Origin: Piliocolobus tephrosceles
Lineage: Eukaryota; Chordata; Mammalia; Primates; Cercopithecidae
Assembly: GCF_002776525.5 (NCBI RefSeq)
Contig: NC_045444.1
Location: 31,582,442-31,646,441 of the forward strand
Direction of reading: 5' to 3'
Length of the DNA stretch: 64,000 bases
Numbering within the stretch: position 1 is the first letter of the stretch; every line of letters begins with the position of its first letter. The notes under the pieces are model-generated. The model was not told the DNA's origin. It saw only the letters and a list, made by a program, of their open reading frames with translations, and did no database searches. Positions 12,690-25,155 of this stretch are shown here, piece by piece. Made by a program: the position numbers and the translations under genes.

Positions 12690-12745
12690 GAGAGTTAAAG
12701 ATATAATTACAGTTCCCAGAATATAGTAAGCCCTTTAAAAAGGCA
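12690..12745 (+). mobile_element. MIR SINE, right part
   Basis: Continues the MIR interrupted at 12278: 'gagttaaagatataattacag' then 'cccagaatatagtaagccc', which correspond to the MIR tail region. Confidence 0.65.
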
Positions 12746-14750
12746 AAAACCACTACCATTATTTACTCTTCAAATGTAAAGTAATACCTGAAGGTGCTCC
12801 AAGTCATCCTGGGTTTGTATAAAGCATGTTTGCTTGTTTTTAATAATAAAGTCAAAATCCTTCACTTTTTAACTGTGAACCACCATTATTTACAAACTTC
12901 CCATGCTTCCATGCTGGCTTTCTTTCTAACTAAGCCTTCCGTCAATGGTGTACCTAACCCTGCCCTGCATGTTCTCCAGGCTCCCCTAGTTTGCACGTGC
13001 TTCTGAATTTTGTCATTCTAATGAATTCCCAGTCATCTTTCAATGATATCTCTTCAGATGCAACAAGATAGAAATAATCACCCAGAGCTTCTCTATTACA
13101 GCAGCATCAAAATCTTCTCCATGCATCTCTTGATATTGCTTCTTGGACTATAAGTTATTTGAGCTATATCTTTACTTTTCTCCAGCACTGATACAATATC
13201 TTCAGGATGCCAGAAGAGAAGGAGCAACATTATTTGAAAAATACACCCTATGAAAAAGAAAGGAGAGTTCTAATACCTAAATGGGAGGTAATAAAACATT
13301 GTCAAAAGTTAGTAGTCCAATTTTTAAGAAGGAGGAGTTGTAGTTTGCGCTAATGCTCCTCAATCCTTTGTTTTCAGGTTAGAACTCTCAAATTCGTTTT
13401 GCTGGTTCACTCTGCCCGTGTTCTACAAAAGCTCCAGTTTCAGTCTGTGCTGTGGCTCAGCTTCCTCTCTTCATCATAGAATGTTGGCTTCGTATACTCG
13501 TCCCCTTATCTGCCCAGCCTCAGGTAATTTAGGCAGTGAAAAAATGCAATTCCAGTGATCTAGACATTTAAAAGTAATTATTAGAATAGTAAAATGTCAC
13601 TGCAGATAAGAAAACATCATTTGATAGTCAATATTTTTCCTCTTCATTATTTCTCTAAAATATGTAGTTTATTTGTTTCAACAGTTCTGAAATGTTTGCT
13701 AATGTTGCTTACCTTTTTTTTTTTTTTTTTTTTTTTTGGCCAATACCTACGCATTCAATTCCATTTGATCTGGACAATTCGGTGGACACAAAGGCTAAAA
13801 ACACTGCAGAAAATCAGTCTCCATGTGCTCATCAGAGATTTTGGTGACTGAATCTTATTTTGGGTGGTAGAAGTTGAAGTTATAAATCAGGATGTTTTTA
13901 AAATAGCTAAACTCTACGTAATGCTTCTATGATTTCCAAGTGAAAAATAAACTCAAAGGAAATTTGAAATGTAAAAGTCTGCAAATCTTTGTGAATGTTA
14001 TGAATTTTGTACCATATTCATGTATTCCTATGCAAAAAATTGAATTATTTAAAATAAATTAAATGGAAGAGTCTTGTAATAATAGATTTGAACTCAGATG
14101 AATGCAGTCTTTAATTCTTTACTTTTCTGTCTTCTCATTATGATTTATTCACAGGCAAACTAGAGAAATCTCATTGATCTTCTCTTTAAATAAGATAATC
14201 TGATGTATTTATCAATGTATTTTTATTTGAGTAGTTCACATGTAACAGGAACCCAAGTGCTCTTAACCATTTTATTCTCCTACCGCACAGAGCTCTCAGG
14301 CTTCAGACCAGCATTGTTCTCCCTCAGTGGAATTATAGAGAACCATACAATTTGCTTTTTGGTTTTATAATATGTGCCATAAGAACTCAGAAAACAAAAA
14401 TTCCCAATTGTTTCATTTGCTAGCTAGAGTTCAAATCTTTACTACCCCCAAAATTCCAGCATTGAAGTTAGAGCAGGCCACCCCCAGGGAATACCACAGC
14501 AACTTCATTTTAAAAATACGTTTGATTTTATTTTCCTAATCTTCTTGCAGCCTTTCTTTCTTTTCCTTTTCTCCCCTATTCCACTGCTGCATGCTTTAAT
14601 TTTGCTTTCAGTCGGTAGTTTAAAAACTTTAGCTTCTAATAACTAGAAAAAATGGTTATTTAAAGATAACTGCAACTTGCTTAACATGCCAGGCTATCAT
14701 ATGCTCAGTGCTTTGAAGCTGCAAATTAATGACGAGCAGGAACAGTGACT
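12746..14750. other. Unique AT-rich stretch with a 24-T run
   Basis: No repeat family or gene recognised. A poly(T) run at 13714-13737 could be the tail of a reverse-oriented retrocopy, but the sequence after it matches nothing I know. Confidence 0.45.
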
Positions 14751-14759
14751 ATCTTTCAG

Positions 14760-15420
14760 AAGAAACTGACCTCTTTCTAATGGCACATCGCTAATGTCAT
14801 CTGTCTACTGCATCTCATTATGTGAATTTCACGGAGTTAAAAAAAAAAGTATCTTAAGGCTGTGCACAAATAAAAAGGACCTTCTAGTATTAAGCACTTT
14901 GAAAATTTTTGATCTCTCAAAACACCTTCCTTAGATACTGCTTCCCCCTTTTGTGCATGGCATGCTGCTTATGTCATCTATTCTCTGTGACTAATTATGT
15001 TAATTTTGTGCCATAAAAGTAACTGAAGGCTGTTAAGGAATAAAAGCTTTTGAGTGGCCTTATTTCATAAACACCCCTTTTGAACAAGGCACATTTAGTC
15101 ATATTTGCAGTAACAGAAAGAGTCTTGTGCTAAAAATACAACAAAGGCTCTTGAATATGGCCATTTATTCCCACTTTATTAGGTAATTTATGAAAAAGTA
15201 TGAAGGGAAGCCTTTTTGTTACTATAATTTGCATAAAGCTGGTGCCCCATTAATGAGATAACTTCCTGCCTTTTGTGTATCACCAGCTGGAAATAGAAAT
15301 GGAGGAACTTTTCTGTAGCCCAATTACTTAACCTGCTGAGTTCAGAGTTGGAAAGTAAACAGGATTCCTATTTGCCAAAGAACTTTATTTTGGTTCCTCT
15401 AATCAGATTTTTTAAAATAA
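14760..15420. other. Candidate conserved noncoding block with repeated modules
   Basis: No transposon signature. Two similar segments (about 14777-14876 and 14949-15046) share 'atgtcatct', 'attatgt.aattt' and 'aaggctgt...aataaaa' in the same order; a weaker third may start near 15079. An octamer word (atttgcat, 15227-15234) and a homeodomain-like ccattaatgag follow. This composition suits a developmental enhancer, but that is inference. Confidence 0.3.
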
Positions 15421-17000
15421 AAATAATTAGAGGAAAGATGAAAACCAAATTTTAAAACTAATGAAATTTCAGCAAAGCTTAATGTTAGAAAACGTATCTA
15501 CTTCTGGAGAATATTACTTATTTAATTCTCATATTTTCATCATTAGAGGACAATTCTGATCTACTTTTGCTTTCATTGATTGGATCAAATAACATTTGAT
15601 TACCCATTCGAATATATGGAACTATAAGTATGACAAAAGAAAAAAATTGTGAATAAATTCTAGACAACTTTTTGTGGGGGAAAGGGAGCAAATACTTATG
15701 ATCTCCAGTCCTTCAATAAAAGATATTTAAACATTTCATAATCATCATAACAACTGTATACTACTGAAAAATGCCTTGGTAACACAATAAATAACATGAT
15801 AGCTATTTATTAAGGCCCCAAATACACCCAAAATGATACATAATTTTGCTATGTGGGGTAGATATTCAATATATACAGTAAACACATAGAAGAATAAAAT
15901 GGGGGCAAAAGAAGAGGGATGCTTTTGAAGTTATAGCTTGTTTGTATACATGCTTACATACACACACATGCACGCACACACACAATATTAGTAAGGCTTT
16001 GCTGAATTTCCACAGAGTCTATGTAAAGGAAAATTTTGCTTATTGATATGTAACTATATAATTTATTTACTGATTTGAAAACTATAGTTCAGTCAAATTA
16101 TGCTATTATACTTTTTCTCCCTACATTCCCTAATCCCACACTGTAAATGTAGTTTCAGATGACACAGTGTAAAAGGCTGCAAGAGTAAGGACAGAGGGGC
16201 AAAGCCACAATCTTTGACTAGAATTAACAAATAAGTTAGAAAAGTGGATGGTCAGTCTCGTGGTTTCATCCTTAAAAAGAAGGCATTGAACAATTTGAGA
16301 TTACCTTAAGAAATTATCTTACCATCGGGCAGAAATACTGATTTTCTGTACACCCCTTATAACATCTTGGATATATTGTGTTTACTGAAGTAATAGAAAT
16401 AGTTGCAAAAGCCTTGGGCTTTGAAAACTATCACCATTCAAGAATGTAGTTGCATTTTGTCAGCCACTGAGCTCACAGAGGCTAATTTTTAGAGTTAAGC
16501 ATGATCATGCTTACATTCTACTTATATATTTCTTCTGTAGGTCATTTATAGTTTGATGCAAAGCCTGGCTTCCACTGTGTGGCACTTCCTTCATTCTTTA
16601 GGAGCCTGCTTGTGGCTTACACCCTTGAATGGAAATTTATTAGGCATACTGTACTCATTCCTTCACTTACATCAGGCCAACATTTCTTTCCTAAACGTAA
16701 TAATCCACAAGATGGTTTTTCCATGATATGTCTACCTTATATACCTTCTTAAATACCAAAGAATTCAATGTGAGAAATGCTGTTCTAGGAAAGTAACTTT
16801 CATGTCTAAAGTGATCTATTGGGGAATTCTTTCCTTTCAGTTGGTTCTATGTTCTACATTGTTTGATTTAAGAGAATTAATAAGCATGGAAAATAAGTTC
16901 TACTCTTTGGTCAATAGAGTTTTTTTTTTTTTTTTTCTCCAACATAGACTTAGGGTAAAGAGCGTAAATAGCACTCTGGCTGTGGAAAACACCTCAAAAT
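15421..17000. other. Unique stretch with short simple repeats
   Basis: Contains a (CA)-rich run at 15958-15985 and a 17-T run at 16920-16936. No repeat family or gene recognised otherwise. Confidence 0.45.
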
Positions 17001-17453
17001 TGTCAGACCTCTGAGCCCAAGTCAAGCCGTTGCATCCCCTGTGACTTGCACGCATATGCCAAGATGGCCTGAAGTAACTGAAGAATAACAAAAGAAGTGT
17101 AAATGCCCTGCCCCCGCCTTAACTGATGACATTCCACCACAAAAGAAGTGAAAATGGCCGGTCCTTGCCTTAAGTGATGACATTTCCTTGTGGAAGTCCT
17201 TTTCCTGATTTATCCGGGCTCAAAAATCTCCCCCACTGAACACCTTGTGACCCCCACTCCTGCCCACCAGAGAACAAACCCCCTTTGACTGTAATTTTCC
17301 TTTACCTACCCAAATCCTGTAAAATAGCCCCACCCTTATCTCCCTTCACTGACTCTCTTTTCGGACTCAGCCCGCTTGCACCCACGTGATTAAAAAGCTG
17401 TATTGCTCACACAAAGCCTGTTTGGTGGTCTCTTCACAGGGATGCGCACGACA
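17001..17453 (+). mobile_element. Solo LTR7 of the HERV-H endogenous retrovirus
   Basis: The sequence starts tgtcagacctctgagccc and ends ggtggtctcttcacagg...acgaca, matching LTR7 throughout, including the doubled 'caaaagaagtg ... ctgatgacat' blocks and the 'ctctcttttcggactcag' section. It is bounded by a perfect 5-bp target duplication, aaaat at 16996-17000 and 17454-17458, so this is a complete solo LTR left by recombination; no viral coding sequence remains. The TATA-box region reads tgtaaaata (17319-17327), and the poly(A) signal region reads attaaa (17389-17394), each off the usual form. LTR7 copies can act as promoters in pluripotent cells; nothing here shows that this copy is active. 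Confidence 0.95.
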
Positions 17454-19648
17454 AAAATCCCAAGCAGTAGTATCCAAGAAGTTACTAAGAAATCATTTGG
17501 TCCGAGTAGGCACTTCCTATTCTGCTTTCTTCTATTATCTGCAGTGACATACATTCCACTTGCAGAAAGAAATGCACTCCACAAATTAGTGATAGTTTCC
17601 AATTTGTTTTCAACTGGACTTGTGACAAAATCTGTAATTTAAATTTTCATGATAGTTAGTCATTTGAACCCCCAGAACATAAATAAAAAAAATAAAATAA
17701 AATAGTGTAATGAGTAATCCTCTAATGAAAAAAAAAAAAAAAAAAAAAAAAACCTACACCAAACTTAATTAAACTCAGTGGAGAAAGTAGCCAGAATGAC
17801 AAAGCAAACCTATATTATTTTTATTTCATTTTTTTGAATCCCTAATATTTTATATTTTAGTTACCCTATTAAAAAATTCTATGTTCCAACTCTACCCTTC
17901 TATATTTTGACTCAGACTTTTCCAGCATAGACCTGAAATTTAGTTGATCTTACAATCTGTGACAGTTGAAATGAAGAATTTAAGTAAGTTCTATATTAGT
18001 TAAGTAATATATAACATTGAGTGTTAGAATATTAATTAAGCAATAATTTGAGGATGTATTACATGGGCATATGTTATTATCCTATAGGGTGAAGATGTTA
18101 TAAATATAAAGAGAGTTCTCTCTCCCCTTGCCACTTCTTTAAAATTTATACAAACTTTCTTAAAATAGCTCATAAAAGGAAATCCCCACTCAGTATAAAG
18201 TTAATATACGGTTAAAACTATGTAAAAGTATCGGGAAGCTATAGGGGAAAGTTTGAATCAACAAATATTTTCGACATTCCTACTGGTAACTCCAAGGCCT
18301 TTTTTTTTTTCACTCTGTTCTTTTTCCCCCTCCTTGTCTGTTACAAGTTATGATGTGTGGATGAAGGCTTTTTCCCATGCAGTAATGACTGTATACTGAG
18401 ATTTCAAGGGGCTGTTCATGACAATCCCATTTTCTGTGTAATTTCATGGTTGTCTTCTTGAATGAAGATATTGGCTGCTCTGAAGCAGGGGTCAGCCGCT
18501 CCTGCTCCCTTTCAGTATTGTTCCGGAGTATGTTTCCTTTCAGCTGATGAAAAGTAATTCATCATTTACACCCCTGAATTCTGCCAGCATTTTTTGAACA
18601 ACTTTTCTTTCCCTGTGGTACCTTAGGCCCATGAAAGAGATAAATAGGTTCAATACAACACTAGGCCCCAGATCCTGGGAGCAGGTTAGGCCTCTGAGGC
18701 CCCGAGCTGCCCCTTTCTCATGATAGAGTTTGTCACCTTTCTACCTCCAGAAGTCAAATCCTGTCGACTCAGCCATCTTTCAGGCTCTCTGAAGTGGCTT
18801 TGGCACCCACTGGGGCATGTGAGCTTAAAATTGATTTTTTTTAAGATCTGTCAAGTTCCCTTAAGGGACGGAGTTGACAGCCAGCAGGCCTCAACTATCA
18901 CAAAGCATTCAATGTGTAAAAGACACCTAAGGAACTTCCTTTGAGGGGCCAAAGGGCTTCAGACTTTGTGACACATTGAGAGGGTGCTGTTGCTAAGAAA
19001 CTGGCTTTTGGCAATAGGATTTTTTTCTGCAACTCTGCTACTTTGGGAAGTACTTTAAGCTACCTCTCTTCTTATGGCAAAAGACAACATTTCCTATTAT
19101 AAAAACAAGATGCCCCCAAAAAAGATGTTAAATGGACTCATTACATGGTTCTTCAGACTCCAAATGCCTATTACTTAGGCGTTTTAGAAATTAGTTAACT
19201 CTAGTATTTGTACCTGCTTTCGGAAGAGTAAAACATTAGGCAATCTAACTTAATCAAAATAAAATCTGATTTTTTTTCTAAAAGCAAGGATATTAAGTGT
19301 TTAGGAGTTGGGATGCTGTAGAAATTAATGCAGAGATAGATTGTTCTATCTCAACTTAGGGTAAATAGTGACTGGTTTAACACACCAGCAGTGGTATTGC
19401 CCAGGCTACAGCTTACCTTTGGTTTGTTGCGAAATAATGCTGGAGCAGGTATGGCCATTTGTTCCTGCCCAGGGTCTACTGGATCAAGAAATTGTTATTC
19501 AGCCTTTTATTTAGCCATCACCTTTAATTTTATATGTTCTCTTGGCAGTCAAAATGATAGGAGCAGGGTCCTCCTATATCATTTTAAAGGCTAATGAAAT
19601 ATTCTATTCTTTTTGTTATTGATTTTAAACAACTTCAGTATAGCAAGT

Positions 19649-19691
<43 letters not shown>

Positions 19692-20200
19692 GTAAATAAA
19701 GAAGAAAACAACTTAGCCTCTTTTAGCGACCATGGCGTAACCATGTTCTCCAGCAAAACCATTCGTGCAGATCAAGCACAGCATCCTTTGGAAGATTAGT
19801 GATTCCTCAAAAGAAGTCAGAAGACAGATTTTCACATTCACTTCCAACCTATGTGGTTTGAAGGCCGTGAAACTTTCAACAACAATATAAATACTGCATG
19901 TGTCTCTCTCTCCCGAGGCTGGATTTTACCGACTGTTATGTGAAAGGCCAATTGTATAAGCAGGTGTAGGTCTGAGTTGAAAGGATTTGATGGCATTAAT
20001 CTCCCTTTAAGAGGTCTTGTTTTCATGGGCTGTTGTCAAACATAACTGAGTCATTCTGTGGCTATAACTGCAGTTATCTGTCCCTTGTTATAGAGAGTTG
20101 CCCTAGCTTTTGAGGGAATTTCTGCATGACTTTTCCAAAGAATGTTTTGATGTTCTCTATAGGGAGAGGCACTATGGCAGTGTGAGACAAATATAGTCTC
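17454..20200. other. Unique stretch, partly GC-richer, with homopolymer runs
   Basis: No known repeat. A 25-A run lies at 17728-17752 and a 32-T run at 19651-19682. The part from about 18400 to 19000 is less AT-rich than its surroundings and free of transposons, which makes it a weak candidate for conserved noncoding function. No exon can be supported. Confidence 0.4.
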
Positions 20201-20204
20201 TGCG

Positions 20205-20395
20205 GGCAGGCGTACCCTGGGTTTAAATATTGGTTTGCAGGATCTGTGTTGCTTCAGTAAATTCATGAAAATTCTCTGAGTCACAGCTTCCTGTATACAA
20301 AATGAGGACAATAATAGCTGAGGTTTAAGTGAGGTTATGCATGAAAAATACTCAGCATGGTCATTGGAATAGAAGTTCAATACATGATATATATT
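20205..20395 (+). mobile_element. MIR SINE
   Basis: The order 'tgggtttaaatattgg', 'cttcagtaaattcatgaaaattctctgagtcacagcttcctg', 'aaaatgaggacaataatagc', 'gaggttatgcatg' is that of a MIR. The overlapping antisense 120-codon frame (20051-20413) is therefore unlikely to be a gene. Confidence 0.8.
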
Positions 20396-20677
20396 ATTCC
20401 TCCAATTGACCAAATATATACCATGATTTCATGGTCCTTGCCACTGAAGTTCAGACATCATGAATATTAGCTATGGACATTAAACAGTTATCTTCCTAAT
20501 TCCAAAATACTAAACACGTTAATTTCCAGACTAGAGAGATGATTACCTAGGGCTAAGTCAAAATTAGCTCTGATAGTTGTGAAGTCATAACCTGGTCAAA
20601 ATATAAAAGGAAATGCTGAGACATTGTCTGCACGATTTATTATTAATACACCTAACATTACTAATAAAAACAAAAAG

Positions 20678-20985
20678 TGGCCAGGCACAGTGGTTCACGC
20701 ATGTAATCCCAGCACTTTGGGAGGCCGAGGCAGGGGGATCACCTGAGGTTGGGAGTTCAAGACCAGCCTGAACCAACATAGAGAAACCCCATCTCTACTA
20801 AAAATACAAAGTTAGCTGGGTGTGGTGGCACATGCCTGTAATCCCAGCTACTCAGGAGGCTGAGGCAGGAGAATCACTTGAACCCGGGAGGAGAGATTGT
20901 GATGAGCCAAGATTGCACCAGTGCACTCCAGCCTAGGCAACAAGAGTGAAACTCCATCTCAAAAGCAAACAAACAAACAAAGGAC
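20678..20985 (+). mobile_element. Alu SINE (AluS-like), complete
   Basis: Starts at ggccaggcacagtgg, contains both monomers with the middle A-rich linker, and ends in an (AAAC)-rich tail. The repeat aaacaaaaag flanks it (20668-20677 and 20986-20995), but its low complexity makes it a weak target duplication. Confidence 0.95.
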
Positions 20986-20995
20986 AAACAAAAAG

Positions 20996-21645
20996 GAGCT
21001 GGTGAGAAGAGATGCTAACATTATCATACTTCTTTTTTTACATAGGCTTAATTTGCATTGCCATTATTGACAGGCTGGACCCTTCAGGCTATCAAATAAA
21101 TATGTTGCTTTCATGGGATGAGTGAATGTGGTCCTTCTGCTTGTTGGTTCATTGTTATTTGGTCAGCTCTCCTAGTTTCCCGGTTTATTTAGTGTAGGTG
21201 AAGCATAATTATTTTGTGAAAAGTTTCCCAGGTGATTCTAAAGTCTAGCCTGTGCTGAGCATTCACTACCTTAAGTAAAAAAAATTTAATAACTTGGTTA
21301 TAGTTTTTTTCATGAGCTACATGTCAGTAGCCATAACCAATTTTCTGGGAGAAATAGTAAACAAGCAGGTAGTTGCTGAGTTGCCAGAGACAAAATAAAG
21401 CAGCTGAAGTTAAAGAGAAGCAGAAAGAGAGTCTTCAATATGTAAAATAATAAATTATATTTTTATCTCACTGTATCCTCTTAAGAATTAGTAACACACA
21501 GCAATCTCATTCAACAAAATTGACGGTAAAATGGTACACCATGTGTTTAAAATTTCTTTTAACTCCTCTTCCATGTAAACACATTGAAGAGGAAATAGGA
21601 CTCACTTTGGCCTCCATCATTTTCCACTGCAGCTTTAAGTTATCC
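20996..21645. other. Unique stretch, nothing recognised
   Basis: AT-rich, no repeat or gene signature. Confidence 0.45.
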
Positions 21646-21649
21646 AGTT

Positions 21650-21920
21650 CCTTTTTCTAGGAATTGTCCCCGACCTCAATAGTAAATTAGATGTGCCCCT
21701 CCTGTGTTCGTCTAGTGTCCTCCAATTTTCATGTTACAGTGTGGGAGTGATTGAATGAAGGCGCTGAGCACAATGGATGTACTGCCTCATTAGATTGTAG
21801 GCATTAGGATTAAGTACTCATGTGCAGAGGAATCATCCTTATTTCTCCCATGCTTATTCCAGCGTTTGTCAATTGCAGTAACTTATAGATACACCAATGA
21901 GTGTATGAATAAATAAATAA
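21650..21920 (+). mobile_element. L2-like LINE 3' relic
   Basis: The theme 'cattagattgtaggcatta ... tcatccttatttctcccatgc ... ttccagcg ... gagtgtatgaataaataaa' follows an L2 3' end. Divergence is high and the ends are approximate. Confidence 0.5.
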
Positions 21921-22560
21921 GCTTCCCACAAAGACTTTCCCCCAACCAACAGTCCCCTGAAAGGCTTAATATGTGGAGATTTTGCTCAAGAATATAACAA
22001 TTGATGTACTACCAAATATTGCCATATTCTTTGAAGAAAGGATGACAAAAAGATCCATGATTCACTAGAATAAAAAAGATGGACTTTCTATCTTGAAGTG
22101 AGAATACTGTGGAATTCATTCAAGAAAGTAGAAATGAGGTGGAACAGGCTCATCCTCTTTCCATGTTGGGATATATGTTCACCAGGAGGGTGGGAAGAAA
22201 TAAGCGTCTTGCCTATCTTGGACATTTTTATAGCTATCTCTGATAAAGAAAACTGCAAAAGTTTCAGTGCTACACTTCAATGCATCTGTCTGTTACAGGG
22301 TCATCATATTATAGTCATTATGGCAGGAGGCTCACTTCCCTCCCTGGTCTATTATAACTGACCGTAATAGAGGCTCAAGATAGTCTCTTCTTGACTGAGC
22401 CTGGAGAGTATCTATTTCACAGTGTATTCCTCTTAAAGGGTGAGTCTAAAAATGGCAATAGACAAGGCACTTATCTGTACATAAGTATCAGAGACAGAAT
22501 GGGAGGAAATGATGCACTTCATGGAGTTGCATTACTTCTTCAGTACAATTTGTTGCACTA
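21921..22560. other. Unique stretch, nothing recognised
   Basis: No repeat family or gene recognised; the 87-codon frame at 22098-22361 lacks support. Confidence 0.4.
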
Positions 22561-22562
22561 AA

Positions 22563-22575
22563 AAAAAATAAATAA

Positions 22576-22659
<84 letters not shown>

Positions 22660-22786
22660 GGAAGGAAGAGGAAGGAAGGAAGGAAGGAAGGAAGGAAGGA
22701 AGGAAGGAAGGAAGGNNNNNNNNNNAGGAAGGAAGGAAGGAAGGAAGGAAGGAAGGAAGGAAGGAAGGAAGGAAGGAAGGAAGGAA
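22563..22786 (+). repeat. Compound microsatellite (AAAG)n-(AAGG)n with an assembly gap
   Basis: An A-rich lead-in passes into about twenty AAAG units, then AAGG units to 22786. Ten Ns at 22716-22725 break the AAGG part, so its true length is unknown. The strand is pure purine on the + side. Confidence 0.97.
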
Positions 22787-22799
22787 TGTAATTTGGTAA

Positions 22800-25155
22800 A
22801 AGGATTCTAGTGGTCTGAAAGAGTTAATGTGCCTCTTTCTACTAGAAACAGTGAGTCATTTATATGTAGGCAATCCCTTCTCTTCTCCTGAGTCACATCA
22901 CTGCTTCAAGAGACATTTACAAATGGATCTTCACAAACTCAAGGGATGGAGCAAGAGGATTGTTTTCACTGTGGGTAGTAACTACAAAATGAGTTTGTAT
23001 TTTCTTTTCTTGTTTATCCATTTTTCCCCCTGTGGTGTCACTCAGAAATGAAGGTTTGAAAGATATCCTTTCTTATATTTGGATTGAGTATCATGGGGAA
23101 GTTACCTCCTTGATATTCTTATTTCACCCATGCCATAACTTGAGGGATTAGCAAATACTCTCTATTACAAAAAGTGTTAACTTGTCCTTCAAAATTTTGA
23201 TAGATTTCTATTAGTTAGCATCTTTCTTTTTACTACCTATTATGAATTCAATTATCTTTATGTAGCATCTGTTTCAGGATATTTCAAGCATAATTTTGCT
23301 TAGGCTCATTTTTAAAGTATATCAGCTTTATCCTTGATCATAATTTAAATGGCTACTAAATGCATCACCACTTTTTTAAATTATAATTTTTTCCAACAAA
23401 TTCATCATGATTATAAGAAAAATATTATTTGTGGTTTTTGCATTCATTCAAAAATGTCCTTTCCCAGAATAACCTCCCTTGACACCCTCTATTTTCATAA
23501 TAAATACTTATCTAGGTGTTTCAATAGTAAATATTTTAGAAAATTAACTTTTATTCACTTATTTTTCAAATTCTAGAGCACAATTTTGCGAATCATCATC
23601 TTTAACTGTGTATAAATGTGAAGTACTTTTTTGCCTAAACAAGTTTCAACCCTGCTGAGGGTATTTTATCAAGAAACATAACAAAATAACACAAAGCATT
23701 TCCTGTCTATTTTCTCTTCCTGCCCTGGAGGTATATTTCAACATTCACAAAATACCTGACTATCCTTATTTTCCTTAATGTCTATCCAAATAGCATCTGC
23801 TGTGTCAGCTAAAACACCCACAGCATTTCTTTTTACTGGCTATCATATGTGTGCAATATTGAGCCCTCCCTCCTCCTTCTTATTTGGTTTCTACTTTCAG
23901 TAAACCTTATCCTAGCATTTTAATTTCTCAGTCATTTCTCTGACTCAACCATAGCATTTCTATTTCAATAATATCATGCTTATCCTTGATACTCATACTC
24001 ATACTTATCATCGATAAGGCTTTGATGTAATAAATCCTTGATATAATATCGTACTTATCCATGCTATGAGATATAATCAAAAATGAAAGCAGAAACTTAA
24101 GATACAGAGTAAAATATATTACTTGCCAATTTTCCACAGTAACTTTTCATCATTACTCCAAAATTACTTTTTAATGCAAAGAGTAGTTTCAATCACATTG
24201 AGGCCCACATGATTCAGATACTATCATAATCACAATTAGATTACATTACTGCAATCAGGAATGGAGATCATTAAGAGAAAGAATATAAATTGCTTTAGTT
24301 TTACAAGTACTGAGCTAGCAAAATTATAATTAATCTCCATTTATAATCTTTTCTTTCATAGAACTGCAAAGCATGCTACTTTTTTTAGGCCATCAATACA
24401 AATTAGAACTAAGTAATAAAGCTCTAACTACTACTACTGTGCTGTTCACAATTGAAGAAACTTTCACATTATGTATAGAAGGCTTTTGATACAAACAGTG
24501 CCCATAGAGTAGACTGTTTCAATGCAAAAAGTGCAAGTATCACAAGGTGCTATACAGAAAACAATGCTGCAGAAACTATCCTTTTCAGCGTAACCAGTTT
24601 TTGCATTCCACTGGGATGGTGCTACTCATGGAGATGAAGAAGCAATTACTTATAAGTCACAGTGAGTGCCTCACTCTGTATGTCCTAAGTTTTAAATATA
24701 GTCTTTTAAAAGTGCATGAAATAATACCATTTAAAAAATTCAGGATACTGAGATCTTCAAAATTCAATCAATTATAATTATTGTAATTGTTTCATATTTT
24801 TTAAGTGAATTAAATTCTGTTATACCTTGATACACCAAGTCCTTATATAGTACTATATATACCTTTTATTTATTAGTCCTTAAAACTTATCGTACATTTA
24901 AAGAGAATATATTATTAAACTCAAGATTTTAGTGAATACATATAGAAAACAGCTAATATTATACAATTTCAGAATTTTTTTCCCACATTGTTGAAGTCAA
25001 AACAGTGCTAAAAATTTAACGAATTTTTAGAACTCATGTGGTGGCAAGTTGACCTCACATGAATTCATTTAGGAGGAAGCTTACTTGACATGAACTGATT
25101 TAGCAGAAAAACTCAGCCTGAACTTGCAGAAAGTTGCTTATATTCCAAACAGCGC
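22800..25155. other. Unique AT-rich stretch, nothing recognised
   Basis: About 2.3 kb without a recognisable repeat family. Several 60-75-codon frames occur, as expected by chance. Confidence 0.45.

Noticed and set aside
13714..13850. Processed retrocopy marked by a T-run
   Set aside because: The sequence after the T-run matches nothing I know and there is no flanking duplication.
22563..22786. CRISPR-like array or coding repeat
   Set aside because: It is a tetranucleotide microsatellite with no spacers, in a primate genome.
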